A DNA stretch of 44,334 nt, taken from assembly GCF_003932785.1 (NCBI RefSeq), contig NZ_RQYT01000024.1:1-44334 (forward strand), given 5' to 3'. The translations under genes were made by a program, and so were the position numbers. Under the pieces are notes generated by a model, which was given only the letters and a program-made list of their open reading frames with translations, was not told where the DNA came from and searched no databases. The stretch is from Arachnia propionica (GTDB lineage Bacteria > Actinomycetota > Actinomycetes > Propionibacteriales > Propionibacteriaceae). Below, in pieces: positions 31,724 through 39,612 of the stretch. How positions within the stretch are numbered: the first letter of the stretch is position 1; the number at the start of each line of letters is the position of its first letter.

Positions 31724-34119
31724 AACGACCCGCCCTCAGCCGCCAGCTGTACTCGTTCGGGATGTTCCTGGCAGTGAGTGTCCTCTGTGGACTGCTGCTG
31801 TCGGGTCTGGCCGTGCCGGGGGCAGCGCTGTTGGCAGCCAGCACGAAGCTCGCCTCGGACTCCATCCAGTACCTCCCGGCCGAGCTGGAGACCCCGCCGC
31901 AGGCGGAGCGTTCCCGCGTCCTCATGGCTGATGGGTCGGAGCTCGCGAAGTTCTACGACGACAACCGCGTCTACAAGCCACTGGCGGAGATCGCCGACAT
32001 CATGAAGAAGGCACAGATCGCCATCGAGGACCACCGCTTCTACGAGCACGGTGCCATCGACGTCCAGGGTCTGGGGCGCGCGGTGTTCAAGAACCTGTTC
32101 GGTGACAGCCAGGGCGCCTCGACCCTCACCCAGCAGTACGTGAAGCTGGTACAGGTCGACGCGGCGAAGGCCCGCGGCGACCAGGAAGGGGTGCAGGCCG
32201 CCCAGGCCCCCACCATCGAGCGGAAGATCCGCGAGATGCGTTACGCCATGGCCATCGAGAAGAAGAAGACCAAGGACGAGATCCTCGAGGGCTACCTCAA
32301 CATCGCCTACTACGGCGATCAGGCCTACGGGGTTGAGGCGGCAGCCCATCACTACTGGGGAACGACGGCAGCGGAGCTGACCCTGGACCAGGCGGCGATG
32401 CTGGCGGGGATCGTGCAGAACCCGAACGCCTACAACCCGGCGAAGTACCCGGAGAAGGCGATGGAGCGCCGCAACCACGTGCTGAACCGGATGGCGCAGC
32501 TCAACATCATCACCAAGGAGGAGGCCCAGGCCGCCTCGGAGGTGGTCTTCGACCCGAGCAAGATCCAGCGCACCCCCAACGGCTGTGTGGCCTCCCCGTT
32601 CCCGGTGCTGTGCGACTACGTCTACCGCACCCTCATCTCGGACAAGATGCCCACGTTGGGGTCGACCCCTGAGGATCGCAAGAACCTGTTGTTCCGTGGG
32701 GGCCTGACCATCCAGACCCTCATCGACCCGAAGGCGCAGGCCGACGCGGAGGCGGCGGTGGCGGCGGTTGTCGCCCCCACCGACCCGGTGTGGGGTGGCA
32801 CGGTGCTCATCCAGCCGTCGACGGGGCTCATCGTGGCGATGGCGCAGAGCCGCACGAAGCTGGGCAACGAGGCTGGCCAGACCTTCTACAACGTCAACGT
32901 GGAGACGGACATGGGCGGCATCGAGGGATTCCAGGCGGGGTCCACCTTCAAGCCCTTCGTCGTGGCGGCGGCACTGGACCAGGGCATGTCCCCCGGAAAA
33001 ACGATCTACGACTCCCCCGAACGGCTCGACGTGGCGGGGATGAGGATGCGCTTCAAGGACTGCAACGGCTCGTTCACGTGGACGGATGCCAACTGGAAGC
33101 CGAAGAACTACGACAAGGGCTGGGGCCCGATCGACATGGTCAAGGCCACCGCGAAGTCCGTCAACACCTATTTCATCCAGCTGGAGGCCGCGGTGGGGAT
33201 CTGCAACTCCATCGACATGGCTCAGCGGCTGGGGGTGAAGCTGGCCTCGGGTCAGGACATGCGCTCCGAGGCAAGTTTCCCGTCGTGGGTGCTCGGCACC
33301 TCGGACATCACCCCACTCTCGATGGCGGAGGCCTACGCGACCTTCGCCAACCGGGGGGTCCACTGTGACCCGATCATCCTGCAAAGCGTCACGGCGCGGG
33401 ACGGCTCCCCCATCGACGTGCCCTCCGCGAACTGCCAGGAGGTCCTCAGGCCCGAGGTCGCGGACGGCGTCAACCACGTGTTGCAGTCCGTCATGCAGGG
33501 TGGGGGCACGGGCTCCATCGCGCGGCTGCACGGCGTCGCCGACCAGGCGGGAAAGACCGGTACCACCGACAGCGCCAAGGCCGTGTTCTTCGCCGGGTAC
33601 ACCCCGAACATGGCCGGGGTGGCCTACGTCGCGGTGGACACCAGCGCCGAGTACTGGGAGGGACGCAACCAGAGCATCGACAAACTGGTCACCGGCGCTG
33701 GCGTCCAACTCCAGGGTTCCGGCGGTAAGGACGCAGGCACGATCTGGAAAAAGGCGATGACCACCGCCTTGGCAAACATCGAGTCCGGGTCCTTCACCCG
33801 GCCCACGGACAAAGTGCTCGAGGGCGAGAAGGTGCCGATCCCGAATGTGAGTGGCATGAGCTACGAGCAGGCGAAGATCGCCCTGGAGGATGCCGGCTTC
33901 ATCACGGCCAAGAGCTACACCTTCGATGCCGCGCCCAACGGCCACTACCTGGGCAGGACCTCCCCCAGCAAGGAGGCCGCGCGGGGCTCGACGGTGTTCC
34001 TGGTGTTCTCGAGGGGCGCGAAACCGCCGGAGCAGCCGACGGTCGTGGGCGAGGGGACCACTCCGCCACCGCAGCCCGAGCAGCCCGGCACCGACCCGCC
34101 GCCGCAGGAGGATGAGTGA
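31720..34119 (+). CDS. Class A penicillin-binding protein (GT51 + transpeptidase + PASTA)
   Basis: This bifunctional peptidoglycan synthase has 799 residues, anchored by one N-terminal helix (about residues 13-38). The GT51 glycosyltransferase domain has the catalytic glutamate in AIEDHRFYEHGAID (about E103), with STLTQQYVK. The transpeptidase domain has GSTFKP (S408, K411), SVN (S480) and KTGTTD (K612). A single PASTA domain (about residues 703-770; VPIPNVSGMSYEQAKIALEDAGF) and a proline-rich tail end the protein. I place the start at 31720 from the -10 spacing and the ATGA junction with metS. A GTGA overlap couples it to the metallophosphoesterase. Confidence 0.94.
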   Translation: MKRPALSRQLYSFGMFLAVSVLCGLLLSGLAVPGAALLAASTKLASDSIQYLPAELETPPQAERSRVLMADGSELAKFYDDNRVYKPLAEIADIMKKAQIAIEDHRFYEHGAIDVQGLGRAVFKNLFGDSQGASTLTQQYVKLVQVDAAKARGDQEGVQAAQAPTIERKIREMRYAMAIEKKKTKDEILEGYLNIAYYGDQAYGVEAAAHHYWGTTAAELTLDQAAMLAGIVQNPNAYNPAKYPEKAMERRNHVLNRMAQLNIITKEEAQAASEVVFDPSKIQRTPNGCVASPFPVLCDYVYRTLISDKMPTLGSTPEDRKNLLFRGGLTIQTLIDPKAQADAEAAVAAVVAPTDPVWGGTVLIQPSTGLIVAMAQSRTKLGNEAGQTFYNVNVETDMGGIEGFQAGSTFKPFVVAAALDQGMSPGKTIYDSPERLDVAGMRMRFKDCNGSFTWTDANWKPKNYDKGWGPIDMVKATAKSVNTYFIQLEAAVGICNSIDMAQRLGVKLASGQDMRSEASFPSWVLGTSDITPLSMAEAYATFANRGVHCDPIILQSVTARDGSPIDVPSANCQEVLRPEVADGVNHVLQSVMQGGGTGSIARLHGVADQAGKTGTTDSAKAVFFAGYTPNMAGVAYVAVDTSAEYWEGRNQSIDKLVTGAGVQLQGSGGKDAGTIWKKAMTTALANIESGSFTRPTDKVLEGEKVPIPNVSGMSYEQAKIALEDAGFITAKSYTFDAAPNGHYLGRTSPSKEAARGSTVFLVFSRGAKPPEQPTVVGEGTTPPPQPEQPGTDPPPQEDE

Positions 34120-35018
34120 GGCGGGTTGCCCGGCTGACCGCCGCTGTGGCCGCGGTCGGCGCCGCCTGCTTCGCGTGGGGGCTGGCGGAGGCGACGATGT
34201 TCCGGGTGCGGCGCGTCACCGCGCCGGTGCTGCCGACCGATGGTGAGCCGCTGCGGGTGCTGCACATCTCGGACCTGCACCTGCTGCCCTCCCAGGAGTT
34301 GAAGCTGAACTTCCTGCGCGCCCTGGCGGATCTGGAACCGGATCTGATCATCACGACGGGGGACAACATCTCCAGTGATGCCGCGATCCTGCCGCTGATG
34401 TCCGCACTGGGCAGGTTGCAGGACGTGCCGGGTGGTTTCGTCTTCGGCAGCAACGACTTCCACGTCCCGGAGTTCAAGTCGCCGCTGCGCTACGTCCTCA
34501 ACGGGCGTTCGACCCCGAGCGCGGAGCCTCCCGCACGGTTGGCCATCGACCAGCTGCGGGCGGCGTTCACCCGCAGCGGCAGCTGGCGCGACCTCAACGA
34601 GCGGCGGGCCGTCGTCGAGGTGAAGGGCCACCGGATCGAGCTTCGGGGCACGAGCGACGCCCACCACGACCTGGACGACTACTCCGAGGTGGCGGGTCCC
34701 GCAGCCGACGGCGTCGATCTCAGCCTGGGTGTCACGCACGCCCCGTACAGGAGGATCCTCGACGCGATGACCGACGACGGGGTGGACCTGATCCTCGCGG
34801 GCCACACCCACGGCGGCCAGGTCTGCGTCCCGGGTTACGGCGCCCTGACCACGAACTGCGACATCGACCGTCGCCGCGCGAAGGGCCTGTCGGAGCACCA
34901 CACGGCCACCGGAAGGTCATGGCTGCACGTCTCGGCGGGCCTGGGGACCTCCCCGTTCGCGCCGTACCGTTTCGCGTGCCCGCCGGAGGTCACCCTGCTG
35001 ACCCTGGTCCCGGCCTGA
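34116..35018 (+). CDS. Metallophosphoesterase (calcineurin-like)
   Basis: The 300-residue binuclear metallophosphatase has a hydrophobic N-terminus (about residues 8-27; uncleaved anchor or signal). Metal-ligand motifs are in order: HISDLHLLP (D-x-H), TTGDNIS (GD), FGSNDFH (the usual GNHD replaced by GSND), THAPYR and LAGHTHGGQVCVPGYG. The YkuE-like group is often encoded next to class A PBP genes in actinobacteria, but the substrate is not known. The start GTG lies in the PBP stop (GTGA overlap). Confidence 0.88.
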   Translation: MRRVARLTAAVAAVGAACFAWGLAEATMFRVRRVTAPVLPTDGEPLRVLHISDLHLLPSQELKLNFLRALADLEPDLIITTGDNISSDAAILPLMSALGRLQDVPGGFVFGSNDFHVPEFKSPLRYVLNGRSTPSAEPPARLAIDQLRAAFTRSGSWRDLNERRAVVEVKGHRIELRGTSDAHHDLDDYSEVAGPAADGVDLSLGVTHAPYRRILDAMTDDGVDLILAGHTHGGQVCVPGYGALTTNCDIDRRRAKGLSEHHTATGRSWLHVSAGLGTSPFAPYRFACPPEVTLLTLVPA

Positions 35019-35038
35019 CCTACCGCCCACTTGTCGGG

Positions 35039-35143
35039 TTCGCCTGCCTTGGGTCGGAAACGCCTGCCCAATGCCGGTTCGCCTGCCAAAAGAGACAGGC
35101 GAACCGCAGAAATGGCAGGCGAACCGACATCAAGACAGGCGAA
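35039..35143. repeat. Palindromic six-unit repeat array B (3 forward + 3 inverted decamers, 20-bp period)
   Basis: The units are TTCGCCTGCC at 35039-35048, AACGCCTGCC at 35059-35068 and TTCGCCTGCC at 35078-35087, followed by GACAGGCGAA at 35094-35103, GGCAGGCGAA at 35114-35123 and GACAGGCGAA at 35134-35143. The spacing is 20, 19, 16, 20 and 20 bases. The central pair forms a 10-bp hairpin with one mismatch around AAAAGA. The layout equals array A at 7466-7570, and outer gaps resemble each other (TTGGGTCGGA here, CTCGACCCAA inverted there). It lies between two convergent genes and may end transcription there. Confidence 0.95.
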
Positions 35144-35173
35144 CCCATCCAGCGACCAACGGGGGCAACGATC

Positions 35174-36892
35174 TCACCAGGTGAGGCCGGTGCTGATGGG
35201 GAGTTCCCCACCGTCAGCCGTCGGCACGACGACCGGCAGCTTGCCCTTCGGCGCGAAGGCCCCCGTGAGGACCTCGGCCAGCCCCTTGGCGACCACCGGG
35301 CGCGAGGTGTAGGTCGCGACCTTCGCGGCCGCATCGAGCAGCCCGACATCCTGCGGCAGGCCGACCGCCACCGCGACAACCTTCCGCCCCGCGCCCACCA
35401 GGGCCTCGACCAGCTGCTTCTGCGCCGGATGAGCGGTCACACCGTCGGTGAGCACGACGACGACCGCTGCCCGACCAGCGGCCTGGACCGCAGCGTCGAT
35501 CTGCTGCTGGCTCGGGTCCACACCGACCGGGACGAAGTCCGAACCACCGCCCAGCTGAGCGGTCAACTCCTTGCCGAGCCTCTCATGATGACCGACGACG
35601 ACGGCCCCCGCCTGGCTGAGGGGCAGGACCCCGTCGTTGTGCACGACGGTGACACCGCCGCGGGCCGCCGCCTCGGCGACGCGCCGCGAGGTGTCGTCGT
35701 TGATCCCTCGCAGGCCCCAGGCATCGGGCAGGAAGTCCGCCGTCGGCAGGTACCGCTTGGCCCGCAGGATCCGCTTGACCTTGACATGGATGTCATCGGC
35801 GCTGAGCCGACCGTCGCGGATCGCCGCATGGATCGCCTCGATCGCCGCGACCGGGTCCGCCGAGTCATGGAGCTGATCCGCCCCGGCCTCCAGCGCCCGC
35901 ACCGCCAGCTCGCCGTCGCCGTGGAGGGCGCGCAGTGCGGGATCCGCGAGGGAATCGGTGACGACGACTCCGGAGAACTGCAGCTGGCCCCGCAGGATGT
36001 CACCGATGATGGTCCGGCTGAGCGACGCGGGGGTGCCGGAGGGATCCAGCCCCACAGCGACGATGTGCCCGACCTGGATGATCTCCACGCCTGAGGCCAG
36101 CGCCTTGAACACCGCCCCCTCCCGGGCGTCCCATTCCTCACGGGTGCGCTCCGAGGTCGGCAGACCGTTGTCCCCGACGGTGACGTCCCCCGCTCCGGGG
36201 AACATGCGCACCGCGGCAAGTTGGACCGCGCCACGGCTTGCCCCACCCTCATCGACGCGGGCCCGGGCGGTGACGAGCTCCGGGGTACCGCCGTAGACCT
36301 GGGTGCCGAGCACCGGATTGTTCGGGTTGGAGGAGACGTCAGCCCTGACCCCGAACCAGGTGTTGATTCCCAGGTTGAGGGCCTCCTTGGGCTGGGTGTC
36401 GTTGAGCCCCCATCCCTGGAAGCGCAACCCCTCGTGGGCACCGAGGGCCATCGGTTCGGGGAACTCGGTGACGGGGATCCCCGCATCGACCAGACCGCTC
36501 AGATGTCCCTCCCAGACCACCTGGAGGGGGACGCCGCCTCGCGCCTGCGCCGCGCGCTGCAGATCATTGGTGAAGTTGAGGACGGCGCGGGTGCTGGTGA
36601 ACTGTCCCGCATCTGGCCTGAGGATGACACCACCGAAACGGTGTCGACGCAGCACCCCGGCAGGGGTGGCCTCCCCGTAGAGCTTCGTGTTCCGGGAATC
36701 GGCGGACCGGGCGCTGCGCCCGTGGACGGGCTGGAGGAAGAGCTGACGGATCTTCTGGTCCAGGCTGAGCGAGTTCACCAGCTGTTCATAGGGCTCGACG
36801 TAGGCGTTGGCGCGGCTGGGCCAGGCGATGGCGGCTGCGGCAAGTGCTCCAGCGCCGCTGCCGAGCAGCGCCCGTCGTGAGAGTCGGGACAT
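35174..36892 (-). CDS. Tat-exported GH3-family protein, probably catalytically impaired
   Basis: A twin-arginine signal (SRRALLGSGAGALAAAAIAW, ending in SRANA) directs export of this 572-residue protein. The GH3 barrel aligns with NagZ-type beta-N-acetylglucosaminidases and retains the nucleophile in GVVVTDS (D313). The KHFPGHGD signature, however, is VRMFPGAGD (F231-D236), and the following DSHxGLP is GDNGLP. The lysine, both signature histidines and the acid/base histidine are therefore gone. A GH3 C-terminal domain (about residues 390-565) follows. It may be a binding pseudoenzyme in the cell wall or act on an altered substrate. The ATG at 36892 has AAGGAG 6 bases upstream. Confidence 0.82.
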   Translation of the reverse strand: MSRLSRRALLGSGAGALAAAAIAWPSRANAYVEPYEQLVNSLSLDQKIRQLFLQPVHGRSARSADSRNTKLYGEATPAGVLRRHRFGGVILRPDAGQFTSTRAVLNFTNDLQRAAQARGGVPLQVVWEGHLSGLVDAGIPVTEFPEPMALGAHEGLRFQGWGLNDTQPKEALNLGINTWFGVRADVSSNPNNPVLGTQVYGGTPELVTARARVDEGGASRGAVQLAAVRMFPGAGDVTVGDNGLPTSERTREEWDAREGAVFKALASGVEIIQVGHIVAVGLDPSGTPASLSRTIIGDILRGQLQFSGVVVTDSLADPALRALHGDGELAVRALEAGADQLHDSADPVAAIEAIHAAIRDGRLSADDIHVKVKRILRAKRYLPTADFLPDAWGLRGINDDTSRRVAEAAARGGVTVVHNDGVLPLSQAGAVVVGHHERLGKELTAQLGGGSDFVPVGVDPSQQQIDAAVQAAGRAAVVVVLTDGVTAHPAQKQLVEALVGAGRKVVAVAVGLPQDVGLLDAAAKVATYTSRPVVAKGLAEVLTGAFAPKGKLPVVVPTADGGELPISTGLTW

Positions 36893-37308
36893 GATCCACT
36901 CCTTCGTTGGTCGTTGGGCCTGCATGGAACAGACCTCCGGATCCCCCCCAGAGATACTGACTCCTCGATCCTTCACGTCCCCAAGATATTTGAAAAGAAA
37001 ACTAACCTTTCGGTGGACACCTGCCGGACAAAACGCTCATTCAGCGTGTTCATCTCCTGATCGAGAAGGGCTTTCACACTCCCCCAACGGGGACCCCGCC
37101 ATCCCGGGACGGAATGGCCACCCCTCTTCCGCTTCACCAACCCCGACCACCAACCCTCCTTCGAGGACGCCACGCAGAGCATCGGCCTCCTGACCCAGCC
37201 GGGCGGGGCGATGGTACGGGTCGCCCGCCACAGCGAGGACACCGGTTCGTGGCTGACCGTGCCCGCTGACGGATAAGGTTGAGGCTGGAGAGAGGAGGGA
37301 GGATCTCG
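36893..37308. other. Intergenic region between GH3 gene and lacI-type gene, with AT-rich island
   Basis: This 416-base gap separates two divergently transcribed genes. It contains an unusually AT-rich stretch (about 36983-37010) that probably holds the GH3 promoter (TATCTT on the minus strand). The right half (37061-37276) holds an open frame without a start, listed separately. A TAAGGT -10-like box (37274-37279) precedes the lacI-type gene. Confidence 0.5.
37061..37276 (+). pseudogene. Possible gene remnant: 71-codon C-terminal frame without a start
   Basis: Between TGA at 37058 and TAA at 37274 a frame runs that ends in WPPLFRFTNPDHQPSFEDAT, IGLLTQPGGAMVRVARHSED and TGSWLTVPADG. From the codon for W at about 37115 onward nearly every third base is G or C, as in the real genes here. 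There is no ATG or GTG in frame upstream, so it looks like the 3' end of a deleted gene. I cannot name the family. Confidence 0.4.
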
Positions 37309-38340
37309 GTGAAGCGGCAGGCTCGTCTCAGCATGCGTGACGTCGCGCTCCACGCGCAGGTCTCGGTGGGGACCGTCTCCCACGTCGTCAACCACCCCGA
37401 CCGGGTGCAGCCCAAGACCCGGCAACGCGTCGAGGAGGCCATCGCCGAACTCGGGTGGGTGCCGAATCCGCAGGCCCGCGCCCTGAGGTCGGGACGCTCC
37501 CGCACCGTCGGCATCGCCGTCATGGACGTCGCCAACCCGTTCTTCGCCGATCTGCTGCGCGGGGCCCAGGCCCGATTCGAGGAGGCCGGGTACACCGCCA
37601 CCATCGGCGACGCCGACAACCGGCTGGCCCGGGAGGCCCATCTGCTGCGCTCCTTCCTCGGCCAGCGCCTCTCCGGGGTCATCCTCGGCCCCATCGGCGC
37701 CCTGCCCCCCGAGGTCGCCGCCCTCACCGACGCCGGGGTGCCGACGGTGCTCGTGGACCGGATCGGCGGGGAGGACTGCTGCACCATCGGGGTCGACGAC
37801 ATCGCGGGCGGCCACCTCGCGGGCGAGCACCTCGTCGAGACCGGTCACCGTCGGATCGCCTTCGTCGGGGGTCCCGCCGAGTTGCCCCAGGTGACCCAGC
37901 GACTCACGGGGCTGCAGCGGGCCTGCCGCAACGGCGGCGTCGAGGTCATCGAGGTGCCCACCCCCACCCTCGACTTCCCCTCCGGTCGTGAGGCCGCGGA
38001 TCGGATCGCGGCCATGGACCCGGCCTCCCGACCCACCGGCGTCCTCTGCGCCAACGACCTCGTGGCCATCGGGATGTTGCAGGGCTGCGTCGCCCACGGG
38101 CTGCGGGTTCCCGACGACATCGCGCTCGTCGGCTACGACGACATCGAGTTCGCCGCTGCAGCGGCGGTGCCACTGTCGTCGGTGGCGCAGCCGCGCCGCG
38201 ACCTCGGTATCCGGGCCGCCGACCTGCTGCTGCAGGAGATCGAGGATCGCAACGAGGGCCGGGAGCACACTCACCGTCAGGTCGTCCTCGACCCGCACCT
38301 GGTCGTGCGGGCCTCCTCCGGAATCCCCGCCACCGATTGA
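37309..38340 (+). CDS. LacI-family transcriptional regulator (probable rhamnose-unit repressor)
   Basis: The 343-residue regulator has an N-terminal LacI helix-turn-helix and hinge (SMRDVALHAQVSVGTVSHVVN, then RVEEAIAELGWVPNPQARAL). A periplasmic-binding-protein-like ligand domain follows (VGIAVMDVANPFFADLL, GVILGPIG, VDDIAGGHLAGEHL, VLCANDLVAIGMLQG, VGYDDIEFAAA). Its gene is directly upstream of the L-rhamnose isomerase gene, and a LacI-type operator lies between them (38380-38391), so it probably represses rhamnose catabolism and is released by a rhamnose-derived inducer. The GTG at 37309 has GGGAGG 6 bases upstream; an upstream TTG (37279) lacks a ribosome site. Confidence 0.88.
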   Translation: MKRQARLSMRDVALHAQVSVGTVSHVVNHPDRVQPKTRQRVEEAIAELGWVPNPQARALRSGRSRTVGIAVMDVANPFFADLLRGAQARFEEAGYTATIGDADNRLAREAHLLRSFLGQRLSGVILGPIGALPPEVAALTDAGVPTVLVDRIGGEDCCTIGVDDIAGGHLAGEHLVETGHRRIAFVGGPAELPQVTQRLTGLQRACRNGGVEVIEVPTPTLDFPSGREAADRIAAMDPASRPTGVLCANDLVAIGMLQGCVAHGLRVPDDIALVGYDDIEFAAAAAVPLSSVAQPRRDLGIRAADLLLQEIEDRNEGREHTHRQVVLDPHLVVRASSGIPATD

Positions 38341-38359
38341 CCCCCGTCGGCCCCGGGAG

Positions 38360-38391
38360 TAGGCTCTACCCACCAGGATTGAAACGATTCA
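38360..38391 (+). promoter_or_regulatory. Promoter -10 and LacI-type operator of the rhamnose genes
   Basis: TAGGCT (38360-38365) is a -10. Fourteen bases after it stands TGAAACGATTCA (38380-38391), a palindrome around the central CG with one mismatch, close to the LacI-family consensus TGAAACGTTTCA. A repressor bound there would sit at about +8 to +19 and block early transcription of rhaI. The ribosome site AAGGAGG is at 38434-38440. Confidence 0.65.
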
Positions 38392-38444
38392 TTCCGGATC
38401 TGGGGCACCTCTTCCCCAGCCCCACCCCGACGCAAGGAGGCGCC

Positions 38445-39608
38445 ATGTTCGACGACCCCACCCGCGCGATCCTCGCCGCCCAGGAGATCGAGGTCCCATC
38501 GTGGGCCTACGGCAACTCCGGCACCCGGTTCCGCGTCTTCACCACCCCCGGCACCCCTCGCAGCGTCGAGGAGAAGATCGCCGACGCCGCCCAGGTCCAC
38601 CGATACACCGGCCTGGCCCCCAAGGTGGCCCTCCACTACCCGTGGGACAAGGTCGACGACTGGGCAGGGCTGAGCGAGTACGCCGCCTCCCAGGGGGTCG
38701 GCATCGGCACCATCAACTCCAACACCTTCCAGGACGACGCCTACCGCTTCGGCAGCCTCGCCCACCACGACCCCGGCACCCGCCGCAAGGCCATCGAGCA
38801 CCACCTCGAGTGCATCGAGGTCATGAACGCCACCGGCAGCCGTGACCTCAAGGTGTGGCTCGCCGACGGCACCAACTACCCGGGCCAGGGCGACATCCGT
38901 CGTCGTCAGGACTGGCTGGCCGAGTCGCTGGCGGAGATCTACTCCCACCTCGGCCCCGAGCAGCGTCTCGTGCTGGAGTACAAGTTCTTCGAGCCGTCCT
39001 TCTACCACACCGACGTCCCCGACTGGGGCACCGCACTCACCCAGGTGCTGGCCCTCGGCGACCGCGGCGTCGTCTGCCTCGACACCGGTCACCACGCCCC
39101 CGGCACCAACATCGAGTTCATCGTCGCGCAGCTGCTGCGGCTCGGCCGACTCGGCTCCTTCGACTTCAACTCCCGCTTCTACGCCGACGACGACCTCATC
39201 GTCGGTGCCGCGGACCCGTTCCAGCTCTTCCGGATCCTCTGGGAGGTGCGTCGGGGCGGTGGCTTCGACCCCGCCTCGGGCGTGGTGTTCATGCTGGACC
39301 AGTGTCACAACATCGAGGACAAGATCCCCGGCCAGATCCGCTCCGTGCTCAACGTGCAGGAGATGACCGCCCGCGCCCTGCTCGTCGACGCCGCCGCCCT
39401 GGCGGACGCGCAGCAGGCGGGGGATGTCCTCGGCGCCCACGGCATCCTCATGGACGCCTTCTACACCGACGTGCGTCCGGCGCTGGCCGCCTGGCGCGAG
39501 GAACGCGGCCTCCCGGCCGACCCGATGCGCGCCTTCGCCGACAGCGGCTACCTGGCCCGCATCGCCGAGGAACGCCTCGGCGGCACCCAGGCCGGCTGGG
39601 GTGCGTGA
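38445..39608 (+). CDS. rhaI: L-rhamnose isomerase (RhaI type)
   Basis: This isomerase converts L-rhamnose to L-rhamnulose. The 387-residue TIM-barrel protein resembles the RhaI type of Pseudomonas stutzeri and actinobacteria rather than E. coli RhaA. VALHYPWDKVDDW, GTINSNTFQDDAYRFGSL, VLEYKFFEPSFYHTDVPDWG, CLDTGHHAPGTNIEFIV and SFDFNSRFYADDDLIVGA supply the expected metal-binding acidic and histidine residues. The ATG follows AAGGAGGCGCC. The kinase-aldolase gene starts 4 bases after its stop. Confidence 0.93.
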   Translation: MFDDPTRAILAAQEIEVPSWAYGNSGTRFRVFTTPGTPRSVEEKIADAAQVHRYTGLAPKVALHYPWDKVDDWAGLSEYAASQGVGIGTINSNTFQDDAYRFGSLAHHDPGTRRKAIEHHLECIEVMNATGSRDLKVWLADGTNYPGQGDIRRRQDWLAESLAEIYSHLGPEQRLVLEYKFFEPSFYHTDVPDWGTALTQVLALGDRGVVCLDTGHHAPGTNIEFIVAQLLRLGRLGSFDFNSRFYADDDLIVGAADPFQLFRILWEVRRGGGFDPASGVVFMLDQCHNIEDKIPGQIRSVLNVQEMTARALLVDAAALADAQQAGDVLGAHGILMDAFYTDVRPALAAWREERGLPADPMRAFADSGYLARIAEERLGGTQAGWGA

Positions 39609-39612
39609 CCCC

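Noticed and set aside
31702-33945. Long minus-strand open frame (747 codons) opposite the PBP gene
   Set aside because: It is antisense to a gene with intact GT51 and transpeptidase motifs; the frame is open only because of G/C third-position bias. The translation is low-complexity and has no recognisable domain.
36973-38373. Minus-strand open frame (466 codons) opposite the LacI regulator
   Set aside because: It is a shadow of a clear LacI-family gene; no ribosome site or domain.
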